64,000 nt of DNA. Origin: Planctomycetota bacterium. Lineage in GTDB: Bacteria; Planctomycetota; UBA8742; UBA2392. Under the pieces are notes generated by a model. The model worked only from the letters and a program-made list of their open reading frames with translations, did not search any database and was not told the DNA's origin. Every line of letters starts with the position of its first letter. The first letter of the stretch is position 1. A program made the position numbers and the translations under genes. This document shows positions 1 to 8,576 of the stretch, piece after piece. The stretch covers positions 31,882 through 95,881 of the forward strand of contig JAJVIO010000060.1 of the NCBI GenBank assembly GCA_022071975.1, written 5' to 3'.

Positions 1-3
1 CGC

Positions 4-540
4 TTACTCCCCATGGCGCTTCCTCCGCCAGCGCACACACAGCCAGCCCTTAAGAAACACAAGCCGTGCGATCGTGTAGCCGAACTCCAGCGCCATAGAG
101 GCGGCCAGAATCTGGGCTAGAACCGCAAGGGTGAACGACAGCCTGGAGTCTGTTGCAGCAAACCAGATCGCCAGTGCAGCGAAGCCAGCCCAGAATCCGC
201 TGTACGCAATCAGACGAACACGTAGATCCGACAACGACCACTGAGGGTCCCCGCTGGGGTGGCAGACCACCTCTTCGCCATCAAGGAATGACGAGATCGG
301 CAGGTCCGGAATCGTCTCCGCCTTGCTCAGCTCGTAGAAGTACTCCGTGTGCAGGTCCAAGATGTGGTCGCCCGCGGCATGCTTCCTCGACTCGACCACC
401 AGGTCGCCGTCTCGCGCGGCTCGAATTTCCGAACCTTCGAGATCCTGCTGCATCTCCCACTCGCAGTCGCGGCACTTGCAGGTCAGCCTGGTGCGCAGGT
501 GCTTTGCGCTCACGCTGCTCATGATCTGCTTCAGCTCCAT
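4..540 (-). CDS. hypothetical protein with CxC/C cysteines and predicted C-terminal transmembrane segments
   Basis: In-frame Met at 540 (MELKQIMSSVSAKHLRTRLTCKCRDCEWEM...); abuts the upstream minus-strand ORF; hydrophobic C-terminal half. Confidence 0.6.
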   Translation of the reverse strand: MELKQIMSSVSAKHLRTRLTCKCRDCEWEMQQDLEGSEIRAARDGDLVVESRKHAAGDHILDLHTEYFYELSKAETIPDLPISSFLDGEEVVCHPSGDPQWSLSDLRVRLIAYSGFWAGFAALAIWFAATDSRLSFTLAVLAQILAASMALEFGYTIARLVFLKGWLCVRWRRKRHGE

Positions 541-1262
541 CACTTCCTCCCGATCGTGACGCGCATGCCCGGCCGCCACCACAGCGGCTTGCGGGGAAGC
601 AGGATCTCCGTTCCCCGGTAGAACTTGCTCAACTGGTCGACCGCTTCGCCCGTGTAGTCGTTCTGGGCCTGGGCCCAGGTGCGTGTGCGCGCCGGCCGCG
701 ATGCCAGCGGCTGCACGCCGGCGGCGTACTCGCCGCGCAGGCGCTTGGGCCCCTGGTCGGCGTCCTCCTGGGCGGTCTGCTTCGGGTCGTGCGGGTAGCC
801 GTCCATGCCCAGGGCGACGATGCGGGTGAAGTCGTATTTCTCGAGCAGCACCCACAGCATCAGCACGCCGCTGGTGATCCAGGGCGAACGCGGGCGCCCG
901 TATGCCGTGCGCGGCAGGGTGACGTCGTGGTGCAGGTGGTGGAGCGCCGCCGGGCCGAACTGGAAGTCGACCGGCCGGGCGGTGTTCCGGCAGGGCTGGA
1001 CCTTGCTCGCGTTCGAGATCTCGAGGAAGCGCTCCAGGGCGCCCGGTCGCATGAACACCTGCGTGCCCTGTCCCAGCAGCGTGGTGATGGTGTCGGCGTA
1101 GGCCTCCGCCGCGGCGCACTCGCCCACCAGGTAGAAGTCGGGCGGATAGTCCGCCTTGCGCAGCAGAGCCACACTGCCGTTCACACAGGCGACCTTCGCG
1201 TCGCGCGGGATTTTGACGCCGGCGGCGCTGGGGCCGCTGCAGATGAGCCAGCATTCCTTCAA
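540..1262 (-). CDS. phage-type Rossmann-like protein (MptE/DUF115-like motif CSGPSA...VNGS)
   Basis: LKECWLICSGPSAAGVKIPRDAKVACVNGS...; probable TTG start overlapping the upstream TGA, preceded by GGGAGG. Confidence 0.5.
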   Translation of the reverse strand: MKECWLICSGPSAAGVKIPRDAKVACVNGSVALLRKADYPPDFYLVGECAAAEAYADTITTLLGQGTQVFMRPGALERFLEISNASKVQPCRNTARPVDFQFGPAALHHLHHDVTLPRTAYGRPRSPWITSGVLMLWVLLEKYDFTRIVALGMDGYPHDPKQTAQEDADQGPKRLRGEYAAGVQPLASRPARTRTWAQAQNDYTGEAVDQLSKFYRGTEILLPRKPLWWRPGMRVTIGRK

Positions 1263-1798
1263 AACAGCCTCCCTTGCGCCTGTTGCTGTTCGCGCTCGAG
1301 GCGGCGTTTGCGCTCGGCCTCGGTCTCGACCTCTTCGGGCGGCTTGCCGATCGCGCCGCTCCGCATGCTTTCCGGCTTCTCGGGCGCGGGGCCCTTCATG
1401 CCGCCGTCTCGCCAACGCCGCAGTTCCGCGTAGTAGCGCGCCGCGTCGTTGGTCGATGGATTGCCCTTGAAGGTTGCTCCCATGCGAGCCATGTCTGCCT
1501 CCGTGAGCACCGGCGCCTCGCCGGTCTCGTCCAGGGGGATGTTGATGCCGTCGGCGATCGCGGCGCGGATGCTCTCCCACACCAGCTGCCACACGGAGCC
1601 CTGCAGGCGCGGGAAACCGTGCACCCGTGCGTACAGGGCGCGCTGGCGGCCCTTGTTTTTCAGGGGCTTGTTCACGGCGAACACGTCGTAGTTGCCCACC
1701 TGGCGACCGCCTGTGCCGTCGTTGGCGATCATCAGCAGGCCCATCAGCTCGCGCTCGCGGCTGGTCGCTTTCAGGAAGTCGATCTGCACGATGATCAT
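1259..1798 (-). CDS. hypothetical phage-like protein
   Basis: 179-aa ORF MIIVQIDFLKATSRERELMGLL..., overlaps its neighbours by a few bases as in an operon. Confidence 0.6.
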   Translation of the reverse strand: MIIVQIDFLKATSRERELMGLLMIANDGTGGRQVGNYDVFAVNKPLKNKGRQRALYARVHGFPRLQGSVWQLVWESIRAAIADGINIPLDETGEAPVLTEADMARMGATFKGNPSTNDAARYYAELRRWRDGGMKGPAPEKPESMRSGAIGKPPEEVETEAERKRRLEREQQQAQGRLF

Positions 1799-2022
1799 GC
1801 GACGAACAGCTCCCTGGCCAGTTGATCCGCCTCTGCGTTGGTTTTGGCACCGCGCCGGCGCTTCGGCCCGGTCAGGCGCCCGCGCTTGCGAGCCATGTAC
1901 AGGCAGCTGTTCACGCGGCCCAGGCTGACGCCCACCGTGGCGGCGATCTGCTTGTAGGGCACGCCCGCCTCATAGAGCGTGCAGATCCGCTCGTTCTTGC
2001 TCAGCGCCATTTGGTCTCCCAT
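1795..2022 (-). CDS. small helix-turn-helix protein
   Basis: ALSKNERICTLYEAGVPYKQIAATVGVSLGRVNSCLYMARKRG resembles an HTH (GcrA/resolvase-like) segment. Confidence 0.55.
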   Translation of the reverse strand: MGDQMALSKNERICTLYEAGVPYKQIAATVGVSLGRVNSCLYMARKRGRLTGPKRRRGAKTNAEADQLARELFVA

Positions 2023-2026
2023 TCGC

Positions 2027-2302
2027 CTAGCTGATGTGCGGTTCGTTCTTGCCTTCCACGCCCTGCTGTGTGCGCAGCTCGGTGCGGCGCTTCAGCCACA
2101 ACAGCGCCTCCTCAAGCTTGGTGATGGCCAGGGCGTTCTCGCGGCACGGGAAGCGTAACTGCAAGCCGCGCAGGCGGTGCAGCAGCACGTCCTCGATGAT
2201 CTCTTCGTTCTGGCAGCCGTTCCTGCCGACTTCGCCGACCGGGCCGTCCTGGAAGTGGATCTCGTAGTCGTCGGTCCTGTAGTGGTGGATGTCTTCGCTC
2301 AC
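2027..2302 (-). CDS. small phage protein, candidate Acb2/Tad1-hairpin-like family
   Basis: 91 aa; motif FPCRENALAITKLEEALLWLKRRTELRTQQGVEGK recalls widespread phage Acb2-like proteins; family call from memory only. Confidence 0.5.
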   Translation of the reverse strand: MSEDIHHYRTDDYEIHFQDGPVGEVGRNGCQNEEIIEDVLLHRLRGLQLRFPCRENALAITKLEEALLWLKRRTELRTQQGVEGKNEPHIS

Positions 2303-3096
2303 GTTCGTTCTCCTTTGGCTAGCGGCGTGTTTTTCAGCAGTGCGGCCACCTGCTGCAGGTTCTCCCTGCCCGTCATGCCGCGCGGGTTGTTCGGGTCTTG
2401 GATCGCGATCGTCTCGACCACCGCGGCTGCTCGGTGGTTCTGCACGCAGTTTTCCAGCAGGCTGTGTAGCTCGGGCTGGTCGTCGCCCAGGCTGACCGTG
2501 CCGTCGCGGGTCACCTTCACGCTGCAGGCGCCGTCGGCGAGTTTCACGGCCAGGGTGAAAGCGCCGAGCTGGTCGGAGTACTTCTGGATCACCCGGTCCG
2601 TGAACTCGCGCTCCAGCAGCTTGAAGCTTGCGCTGGTCAGCAGCTCGTCCTTGTGGGCGAGGAAGTCCTCGATGCGCACGGCCTTCACGTCGTGCAGCTG
2701 GTAGGAGCTGCGCAGGGTTTCCAGGATCCCGACCAGGTCGAGCTCAATGGGCACCAGCTCGACCCAGATCTTCGCCGCGTCCAGGGCGGCCGCCAGCACG
2801 CCCACGTCCCCCTTGCGCCCCTGCACGCCGACCAGGCCGCGCGAGCGGATCAGGCGGAAGTCGAAAACCTCGTTGACCTCCACGCTGCGCTTCTCTGGCT
2901 CCCAGCTTTCGGGGTTGACCGTGGTGATCTCCTGCAGGTGGCGGTGCAGCAGCTTGCCGTAGACGCGACCGGGCGCGTACTGGCGCCCGCGCCAGCGGAA
3001 GGCCTCAGGCGCGAGCCACTGGTCCCATTGCAGGCGCGCGATCGCGTCCCAGGACAGGCCGCCGCACAGGAAGTCTCTGTAGTGCCAGGTGATCAA
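2299..3096 (-). CDS. uncharacterised protein, homologous to the host-side ORF at 17176-17913
   Basis: TTG start overlapping the upstream TGA; shares ...RI.D.LA...L..ASFK.L.R...D.I..K.SDQL.AFTL..KL.DGAC...VTR.GTV...DD.PE... with 17176-17913. Confidence 0.65.
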   Translation of the reverse strand: MITWHYRDFLCGGLSWDAIARLQWDQWLAPEAFRWRGRQYAPGRVYGKLLHRHLQEITTVNPESWEPEKRSVEVNEVFDFRLIRSRGLVGVQGRKGDVGVLAAALDAAKIWVELVPIELDLVGILETLRSSYQLHDVKAVRIEDFLAHKDELLTSASFKLLEREFTDRVIQKYSDQLGAFTLAVKLADGACSVKVTRDGTVSLGDDQPELHSLLENCVQNHRAAAVVETIAIQDPNNPRGMTGRENLQQVAALLKNTPLAKGERT

Positions 3097-3452
3097 TTCG
3101 CCTCCAGCCTTTTCTTCTCCATGGCGTGACGCATGGCCTCGATGCGCTGGATCTGGGTGGGGCCGTTGGCCGGTGAAGTGAAGAAGCCCAGGAAGGTGAA
3201 TTCGCCCGCCTCGTCTTGCTCCCAGTGCCAGGTCAGGTTTGAGGCCGGGCCCTCGATCCACTCGATGCGCAGGAACACTCCATTGTGCACCGGGTGGGGC
3301 AGCACGGCGAAGCGCAGGCCGCACTTGCCATCCGTGGCTTCTCCGAACACGTCGGAAGGCCAGCCATCACCCGCTTGAGCGCGGGCGTGCTCGACGATTC
3401 CGCGCAGAGCTTCCTTGGTGATCAGGACCTTGAGTGTGTTGCTGTCGCTCAT
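3093..3452 (-). CDS. hypothetical protein
   Basis: 119-aa ORF MSDSNTLKVLITKEALRGIVEHARAQ..., operon-like overlaps. Confidence 0.6.
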   Translation of the reverse strand: MSDSNTLKVLITKEALRGIVEHARAQAGDGWPSDVFGEATDGKCGLRFAVLPHPVHNGVFLRIEWIEGPASNLTWHWEQDEAGEFTFLGFFTSPANGPTQIQRIEAMRHAMEKKRLEAN

Positions 3453-4297
3453 GCCCGCTCCTTCTCAACCTCGAGCATGGCGCGGTTGAGCTCGACCATC
3501 AGGAACAGCAGGGCGCAGTCGTCGCGCAGGTCGGCGTCGGCCTGGATGTCGCGCAGGATCTCGTCCTTGTCCGCCAGCACTCCCAGGTGCCAGGTTGCGC
3601 CCATGCCGCGGCCGTGGTGGTTGGCGATCTGCACCCGCTCGTCGCGCGGGATGTCGCCGCATTTAGCAGCCAGCTCGTCGCGCTTCGCGAAGGGCAGCGC
3701 GTTGACCATGAAGCGCAGGCCGGTTTCGCTCTGCCCTTCCGCCTGCGCGCAAGCGCTGCACAAGGTCTGGGTCGCGTCCACCCAGTGGCAGGGTTTGCCG
3801 GTCTTCTCCACGCACTGCCGGCAGTCGAGCTCCGTGCATCCGCATACCTGGCAGACGCCGCGGATCGTGCCGGTGCGGGCGTATTCTTCCGCGGCGTCGG
3901 CGAGGGCGACGATCACCTTCTCACCAGCCTTGCGGTACCACTCGCTGTAGGTCCCTAAAGCTTCTTTCCGCGCGGCCTCGACCTCGGCCATTTGGGGCAG
4001 TTCTTCAAGGTCGCCGGCGTCGCCGACTTTGGGATCCGCCGGCTCGTAGGTCTGCTCGAAGATGTCTGGCTTGCAGGGGTAGAACTCGCCCTTTACGCCC
4101 TTGATGATCCAGTCGTTGGGAAGGGCGCGCATGGTCCCCTCGAGCGTGGCAACCGACAGGGTGCGCACGTCGCTCGCCCACACCGGGTACGCCGACGGCG
4201 CCCTCTCGCGCTTCGCCCAGGCGATCAGCTCTTCGGCGTTGTCTCCGGTGAACTGGCGCGCCTCGACCACGACCGGCCTTTTGCGGAAATGTCCCAT
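3449..4297 (-). CDS. phage PGDYG-like protein fused to a CxxCG zinc-binding-like segment
   Basis: MGHFRKRPVVVEARQFTGDN...DWIIKGVKGEFYPCKPDIFEQTYEP then VCQVCGCTELDCRQCVEKTGKPCHWVD...LCSAC, both typical phage motifs. Confidence 0.65.
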   Translation of the reverse strand: MGHFRKRPVVVEARQFTGDNAEELIAWAKRERAPSAYPVWASDVRTLSVATLEGTMRALPNDWIIKGVKGEFYPCKPDIFEQTYEPADPKVGDAGDLEELPQMAEVEAARKEALGTYSEWYRKAGEKVIVALADAAEEYARTGTIRGVCQVCGCTELDCRQCVEKTGKPCHWVDATQTLCSACAQAEGQSETGLRFMVNALPFAKRDELAAKCGDIPRDERVQIANHHGRGMGATWHLGVLADKDEILRDIQADADLRDDCALLFLMVELNRAMLEVEKERA

Positions 4298-4299
4298 GG

Positions 4300-4584
4300 C
4301 TATCCTTTCGTGTGCTGGTTCAGTTTGAGGACCTGGGCCGCGGCGGCCTCGGCCGCGTGGTGGACGTGCTGGGGTTTGACGCGGCAAGCCCAGTGGTCCG
4401 ACAGGAACAGGTCCCCGTTCCCGCGGATCCCGGTCACCTTCACGGGTCCCTGCACTGCCCAGTGAGCGCCCGCGTTCAGCGCGTAGAAGACGCGATCGCC
4501 GACTTTGAACTTCGAGCGTTTGCCGCGAGTTGCCACGGTGGCGTTCAGCAGCCCCGGCGTCTGTGTGTTGATCAGAGTGGTCAT
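4300..4584 (-). CDS. hypothetical small protein
   Basis: MTTLINTQTPGLLNATVATRGKRSKFKVGDRVFYALNAGAHW... Confidence 0.5.
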   Translation of the reverse strand: MTTLINTQTPGLLNATVATRGKRSKFKVGDRVFYALNAGAHWAVQGPVKVTGIRGNGDLFLSDHWACRVKPQHVHHAAEAAAAQVLKLNQHTKG

Positions 4585-4661
4585 GGTTGGCCTTTCGTGT
4601 GCTTTGCTCTCCACATCGGGGCGGCCGCGGCGGGGAGAGCGCCGCCGCGGCCGCGTGCCGA

Positions 4662-5087
4662 TCACTCTGCGAGCTGTCCGCCAACGAGCGCGCAGAGCTG
4701 CATGCAGGCCAGGCTGTGGTCGTTGCCCAGCAGCAGCAGGCCGTTGTGCCCGGCGTTCAGGCCGTCGCACAGGGTGGTCTGGGGGCCGCGGCGCGCCTCC
4801 GCCACCGCCGGCGCCGGGAAGGTGTCGAGCTCCAGCTCGACGGCCTGGCCCTTGGCCGGCTTCTTCGTGACGGGGGAGTTGATCGCCGACGCCAGGTCGG
4901 CGTACTTGATCACCGCCGTCTTGCCGCCGGCGAAGACCACGAACTCCTGGGCCTCGTCGTCGCGGTACAGGCCCTTCACGCCCGAGCCGCGCGTCTCGCT
5001 GTTGCAGACGTGCTCGCGGGCGTGCTCCTTCAGCTTCTTGACCTCGGACCAGGGGATCCAGGTCGTAACCGGTGCTGCCATGTCCAT
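4662..5087 (-). CDS. hypothetical protein, paralogous to 5128-5574
   Basis: MDMAAPVTTWIPWSEVKKL...; shares layout and motifs with the next ORF. Confidence 0.55.
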   Translation of the reverse strand: MDMAAPVTTWIPWSEVKKLKEHAREHVCNSETRGSGVKGLYRDDEAQEFVVFAGGKTAVIKYADLASAINSPVTKKPAKGQAVELELDTFPAPAVAEARRGPQTTLCDGLNAGHNGLLLLGNDHSLACMQLCALVGGQLAE

Positions 5088-5127
5088 CTCCTTGCTTCGT
5101 GGTTGCGGCGGAGCCGCTTCAATTCAG

Positions 5128-5574
5128 TTAGCGCAGCAGGCGCGTCGCCACGGCGTTGAGCAGCGCCTGCAACGCGATGCTGCAGTCGATGCCGCCGGGG
5201 CTGCCGAGCAGCGCGTCCCTGCTCAGGCGCAGGCCCTCGCAGACGCGGTCGCTCGGGGGGAGATCGCCTTCCTCGTGCGTCAGCCGTTTCACCTGCACGG
5301 CGCGGCCGTGGGGGTGCTCCTGGCCGGCCAGAGCCTTGACCAACTCCTTGAAGGTCACGCTGGCGTGGCGCTGCTCGCCGATGAACAGCAGGGCCTGCGC
5401 ATCCGGGTCAAGCAGCATGCGCACGACTCCGTTGCCGCCGGTGTCCGCGCGTCTCAGCTCGCGCAGCTTGCCGGCGGGGACCTCGTGCAGCTTGCTCCAG
5501 TGCACCCAGGTCAGGCGGCCGCTGGATGCCGGCGGGTTCTTTTTTGCCGGCGGCTTAGCCTTGGTCTTGGACAT
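5128..5574 (-). CDS. hypothetical protein, paralogous to 4662-5087
   Basis: MSKTKAKPPAKKNPPASSGRLTWVHWSKLHEVPAGKL...CEGLRLSRDALL. Confidence 0.55.
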   Translation of the reverse strand: MSKTKAKPPAKKNPPASSGRLTWVHWSKLHEVPAGKLRELRRADTGGNGVVRMLLDPDAQALLFIGEQRHASVTFKELVKALAGQEHPHGRAVQVKRLTHEEGDLPPSDRVCEGLRLSRDALLGSPGGIDCSIALQALLNAVATRLLR

Positions 5575-5893
5575 TCGTGTCTCCTTGGTTCTGTTGCGGC
5601 GCGGCGCCGCGGTCGTCGAACGGACTGGCGGCTCGCTGCACCAACTCTTCCAGCTCCGGCGCCGGCGCCCACTCGCCGCACCAGTTCTCGGGGCGCATCA
5701 GGGGACGCACAGGCGCCAAGCTCGACTTCGCGCCGGGCGCGATCACGGCAGGGCCCGTGGCCACCAGCTGGGGCGGGTAGCGCCGGCACTCGAAGTTGCC
5801 GCCCTCGTCGGGCACGGCGAAACGGCAGAACATGCAGGTCTGCAGGCAGGCGGGATCCCGCCGGATCAGCTCAATCAGCTCGGCTTCGTTCAT
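5555..5893 (-). CDS. small cysteine-containing protein
   Basis: MNEAELIELIRRDPACLQTCMFCRFAVPDEGGNFECRRYPPQ, Cys pattern CxxxCxFC...C. Confidence 0.55.
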   Translation of the reverse strand: MNEAELIELIRRDPACLQTCMFCRFAVPDEGGNFECRRYPPQLVATGPAVIAPGAKSSLAPVRPLMRPENWCGEWAPAPELEELVQRAASPFDDRGAAPQQNQGDTNVQDQG

Positions 5894-7269
5894 GCGATCG
5901 CACTCCTGACGGCGCTGCGTTGCACGAAGCGCGCGCTGGTCTTGTGGAAGTACATGGGGACGCCGCCCGTGGGGCCGTTGCGGTTCTTCTCGAGCAGGAA
6001 GGAGTACTCGAGTACTTCGAGCTCGTCCTTTTCCTTGTCCGGTGTGGTGCGGTGCAGCAGCAGCACCTGGTCGGCGTCCTGCTCGATGGATCCCGACTCG
6101 CGCAGGTCGGATAGTTTGGGACGGCCTTCGCTGCGGTGTTCGACGCCGCGGTTCAACTGCGCGGCCGTGATCACGGGGATATCCAGCTCGCGCGCCATGG
6201 CCTTGAGGCCGCGGCTGATGTTGCCGATCTGCAGGTGGCGATCGAGCGCATTGTCGTCCGGTACCAGCTGCAGGTAGTCCAGCAGAATCGCCTTCAACTT
6301 GTGTTTGCGCGCGACGCCGCGGGCGATGCTGCGCACCGCCGGCAGTCTCAACTCGCCGTTGTCGACGATGTAGGCGGCCGGCCGGATCAGGTTGGTCGCC
6401 TGCAGCACGGCGCCGCGTTCGTCGTAGTCGAGTTTTCCCAGCCGGTAGTTGCGCTGGTCGACGCCTGCGACCTGGCAGATCACCCGCTGGGCCAGCTCGA
6501 CGGTGCCCATCTCGTAGCTGAAGATCAGCACCGTCTCGCCGGCCTGGGCGGCGTTGACCAGGAAGTGGCTGGCCATGCCGAGCAGGCAGGCGGTCTTGCC
6601 CTGGCTGGGGCGCGCGCCCACCACGATCAGCTCGCCGCCGCGGAAACCCAGCGTGAGCTGGTCCAGGTCAGACCAACCGGAGCTGAGGCCGGGCAGCGCC
6701 CCCTCGTTCGCGCGGCGCCACTCTTCCACCTGCTCGCGCTGCGACTCGGCCGCGGCGACCGCTTCGTCGATCGGCACCAGCTGCGCGTGCTGGCGTGACT
6801 GGTCCAGGCGCGTTAGTTCGCGCTCCAACAGATCGACGGCGTCGCCGGCGGGATCCTGCCGCGCGCCGTCCAGTGCCACCGCCCGCGCGTCGCCGGCGAC
6901 CAGCACCAGCTCGCGCCGGCGCCATTCGCGCTGGATGATCGCGGCCCAGCGCTGGACGCCGTAGCTGCTGGGGACGCTGTTGCTGATGTCCGCCAGGTAG
7001 GTCTGCAGGGCGTCGCGCCCGCCGCAGGCCTCCAGCTCGTGGTTGTGCTCGACGGCGTCGGCGCAGGTGATCCAGTCAAGCTCCAGGTCGTTGTCGTGCA
7101 GCTGCAGGATCGCGCGGTAGATCACCTGGTGCGAGTGGCGCCAGAACATGGCGGGATCCGGCAACGCCAGGCGCACGGCGTCGATGCACGAGGGATCGAC
7201 GAACATGCAGCCCAGGACCGCCTGCTCGGCCTCGATCGAGTGCGGAGGGATGTAGCCGGCGTCAGGCAA
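5890..7269 (-). CDS. dnaB: replicative DNA helicase, DnaB family (element-encoded)
   Basis: IPPHSIEAEQAVLGCMF, GELIVVGARPSQGKT Walker A, LDYLQL, ELDIPVITAAQLNRGVE...R.SDLRESGSIEQDADQVLLLHR. Confidence 0.93.
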   Translation of the reverse strand: MPDAGYIPPHSIEAEQAVLGCMFVDPSCIDAVRLALPDPAMFWRHSHQVIYRAILQLHDNDLELDWITCADAVEHNHELEACGGRDALQTYLADISNSVPSSYGVQRWAAIIQREWRRRELVLVAGDARAVALDGARQDPAGDAVDLLERELTRLDQSRQHAQLVPIDEAVAAAESQREQVEEWRRANEGALPGLSSGWSDLDQLTLGFRGGELIVVGARPSQGKTACLLGMASHFLVNAAQAGETVLIFSYEMGTVELAQRVICQVAGVDQRNYRLGKLDYDERGAVLQATNLIRPAAYIVDNGELRLPAVRSIARGVARKHKLKAILLDYLQLVPDDNALDRHLQIGNISRGLKAMARELDIPVITAAQLNRGVEHRSEGRPKLSDLRESGSIEQDADQVLLLHRTTPDKEKDELEVLEYSFLLEKNRNGPTGGVPMYFHKTSARFVQRSAVRSAIA

Positions 7270-7636
7270 CTTTCGACTCCTGCAGCGCGGCCGCCGTCAG
7301 TTCCTTGTTGCTCTTGAGCTGGCGGCGCTTCGCCTCGATGCGTTCCTGCAGGCCGTACAGGCCCAGGGCGCTGAGGTAGCTGTAGCGCCCGTCGGCGATG
7401 GCCTGCTTGGCTGCGCGCATGCAGCGCGCGAACTCGGAAGAGTCCGTGCCGGAGTTGCGGTCGCTGAACTCGACGGCGAACTCCCGCACGGCGTCGACGT
7501 TGTCGAGCAGCTCGTCGAGGCAGGCCCAGGCGAAGGCCAGCAGCTCGACCAGTTCAGCTTCGCTCAGTTTGCGATCGGGATTGAGTGACGCTTGCAGCTC
7601 CGCGCGGCGCTGCGCTTCTTCGGAGTATGGGTTCAT
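7262..7636 (-). CDS. hypothetical protein
   Basis: MNPYSEEAQRRAELQASLNPDRKLSEAELVELLAFAWACL... Confidence 0.5.
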   Translation of the reverse strand: MNPYSEEAQRRAELQASLNPDRKLSEAELVELLAFAWACLDELLDNVDAVREFAVEFSDRNSGTDSSEFARCMRAAKQAIADGRYSYLSALGLYGLQERIEAKRRQLKSNKELTAAALQESKVA

Positions 7637-7830
7637 CTCGGCTCCTTCACTTCCGCGGTGGTGTCGACAACGCGGGACTCGTCCTCAACCCGGCGCTTGA
7701 GCGCCTCGGCTGCTTCGACCAGGGCGGCGCGAAACTCGGGGTGCGCCGCCGCGGCCATGACGATGCCCCCGGCGATGATGGTGAGGGCCGTGAACAGCTC
7801 GCGCTTCGAGAGAGCGTTGCGTCGCTTCAT
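7633..7830 (-). CDS. small membrane protein
   Basis: MKRRNALSKRELFTALTIIAGGIVMAAAAHPEFRAALVEAAEAL, single hydrophobic segment; overlaps neighbours. Confidence 0.45.
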   Translation of the reverse strand: MKRRNALSKRELFTALTIIAGGIVMAAAAHPEFRAALVEAAEALKRRVEDESRVVDTTAEVKEPR

Positions 7831-8576
7831 GACTGCCTCGGCTTGTAGGGGACCGGCCCGCCGGCGGCGCCGTCGTCGTCGAGTGGGAAGTCCGGCGGCA
7901 GAGGAAGTTGCCCTCCCGCGCTGGGGTGATCCGATAGACGGTCCAGCAGATTCTCGCGCTGGCCCTCGTTGAGCGAGGCAAGCACCTCCAACAGGTCTGG
8001 GTTCTGGCTCAGCAGGGGGCGGTTGAACCAGTTGCCCCCGCTGGGCAGCATTCCGAGCAACGCATCCCTGGTTGCCTGCGAAGCATGGCACCAGCGCGCC
8101 CACTGGCGCTGGAAGCCAACTCGTTCCGTGATCGGAGTGCCTTCGAGCGACGTGTTGCCACCCAGGAGCGGCCCCATGGCGCACAGGACCTTCGCAAGGT
8201 CGGCGAAGAGGCCCGTCGGCTCTGACTTGGTCGCATCGTTCTGTTCGACGCGTTTCAGCAGACGCTGGTAGAAGTCGTACAGGCGGCTGATGTCCCGCGT
8301 GTTGAGCGCGCACTCTTCTGCACTAGCCTTGTCGTCGAGTCGCTTCCTGATGACTTCGCAAGCGCTGCTGATCTGCTTGACGAGATCCTCGTAATCATCG
8401 GCGCGCAGGCGGGCGGTCTTCTTCTGCCGCGCCTCCAGGCGCTGCACGCGGGCTTGCAGGCGACCGATCACCGCGCCGACCAGCAGGCAGCCGCCGAACA
8501 CGAACCACTGTTGCGGCGTGATGGCGCACAGGCGCTCCCACACCAGAAGCACGAACTGCTCGAAGTCGTGAGTCAT
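7827..8576 (-). CDS. membrane-anchored coiled-coil protein
   Basis: MTHDFEQFVLLVWERLCAITPQQWFVFGGCLLVGAVIGRLQARVQRLEARQ... Confidence 0.5.
   Translation of the reverse strand: MTHDFEQFVLLVWERLCAITPQQWFVFGGCLLVGAVIGRLQARVQRLEARQKKTARLRADDYEDLVKQISSACEVIRKRLDDKASAEECALNTRDISRLYDFYQRLLKRVEQNDATKSEPTGLFADLAKVLCAMGPLLGGNTSLEGTPITERVGFQRQWARWCHASQATRDALLGMLPSGGNWFNRPLLSQNPDLLEVLASLNEGQRENLLDRLSDHPSAGGQLPLPPDFPLDDDGAAGGPVPYKPRQS

Noticed and set aside
4312-6114. 600-aa plus-strand ORF opposite the element operon
   Set aside because: Antisense shadow of minus-strand genes with better motifs, Shine-Dalgarno sites and overlaps; typical of high-GC DNA.
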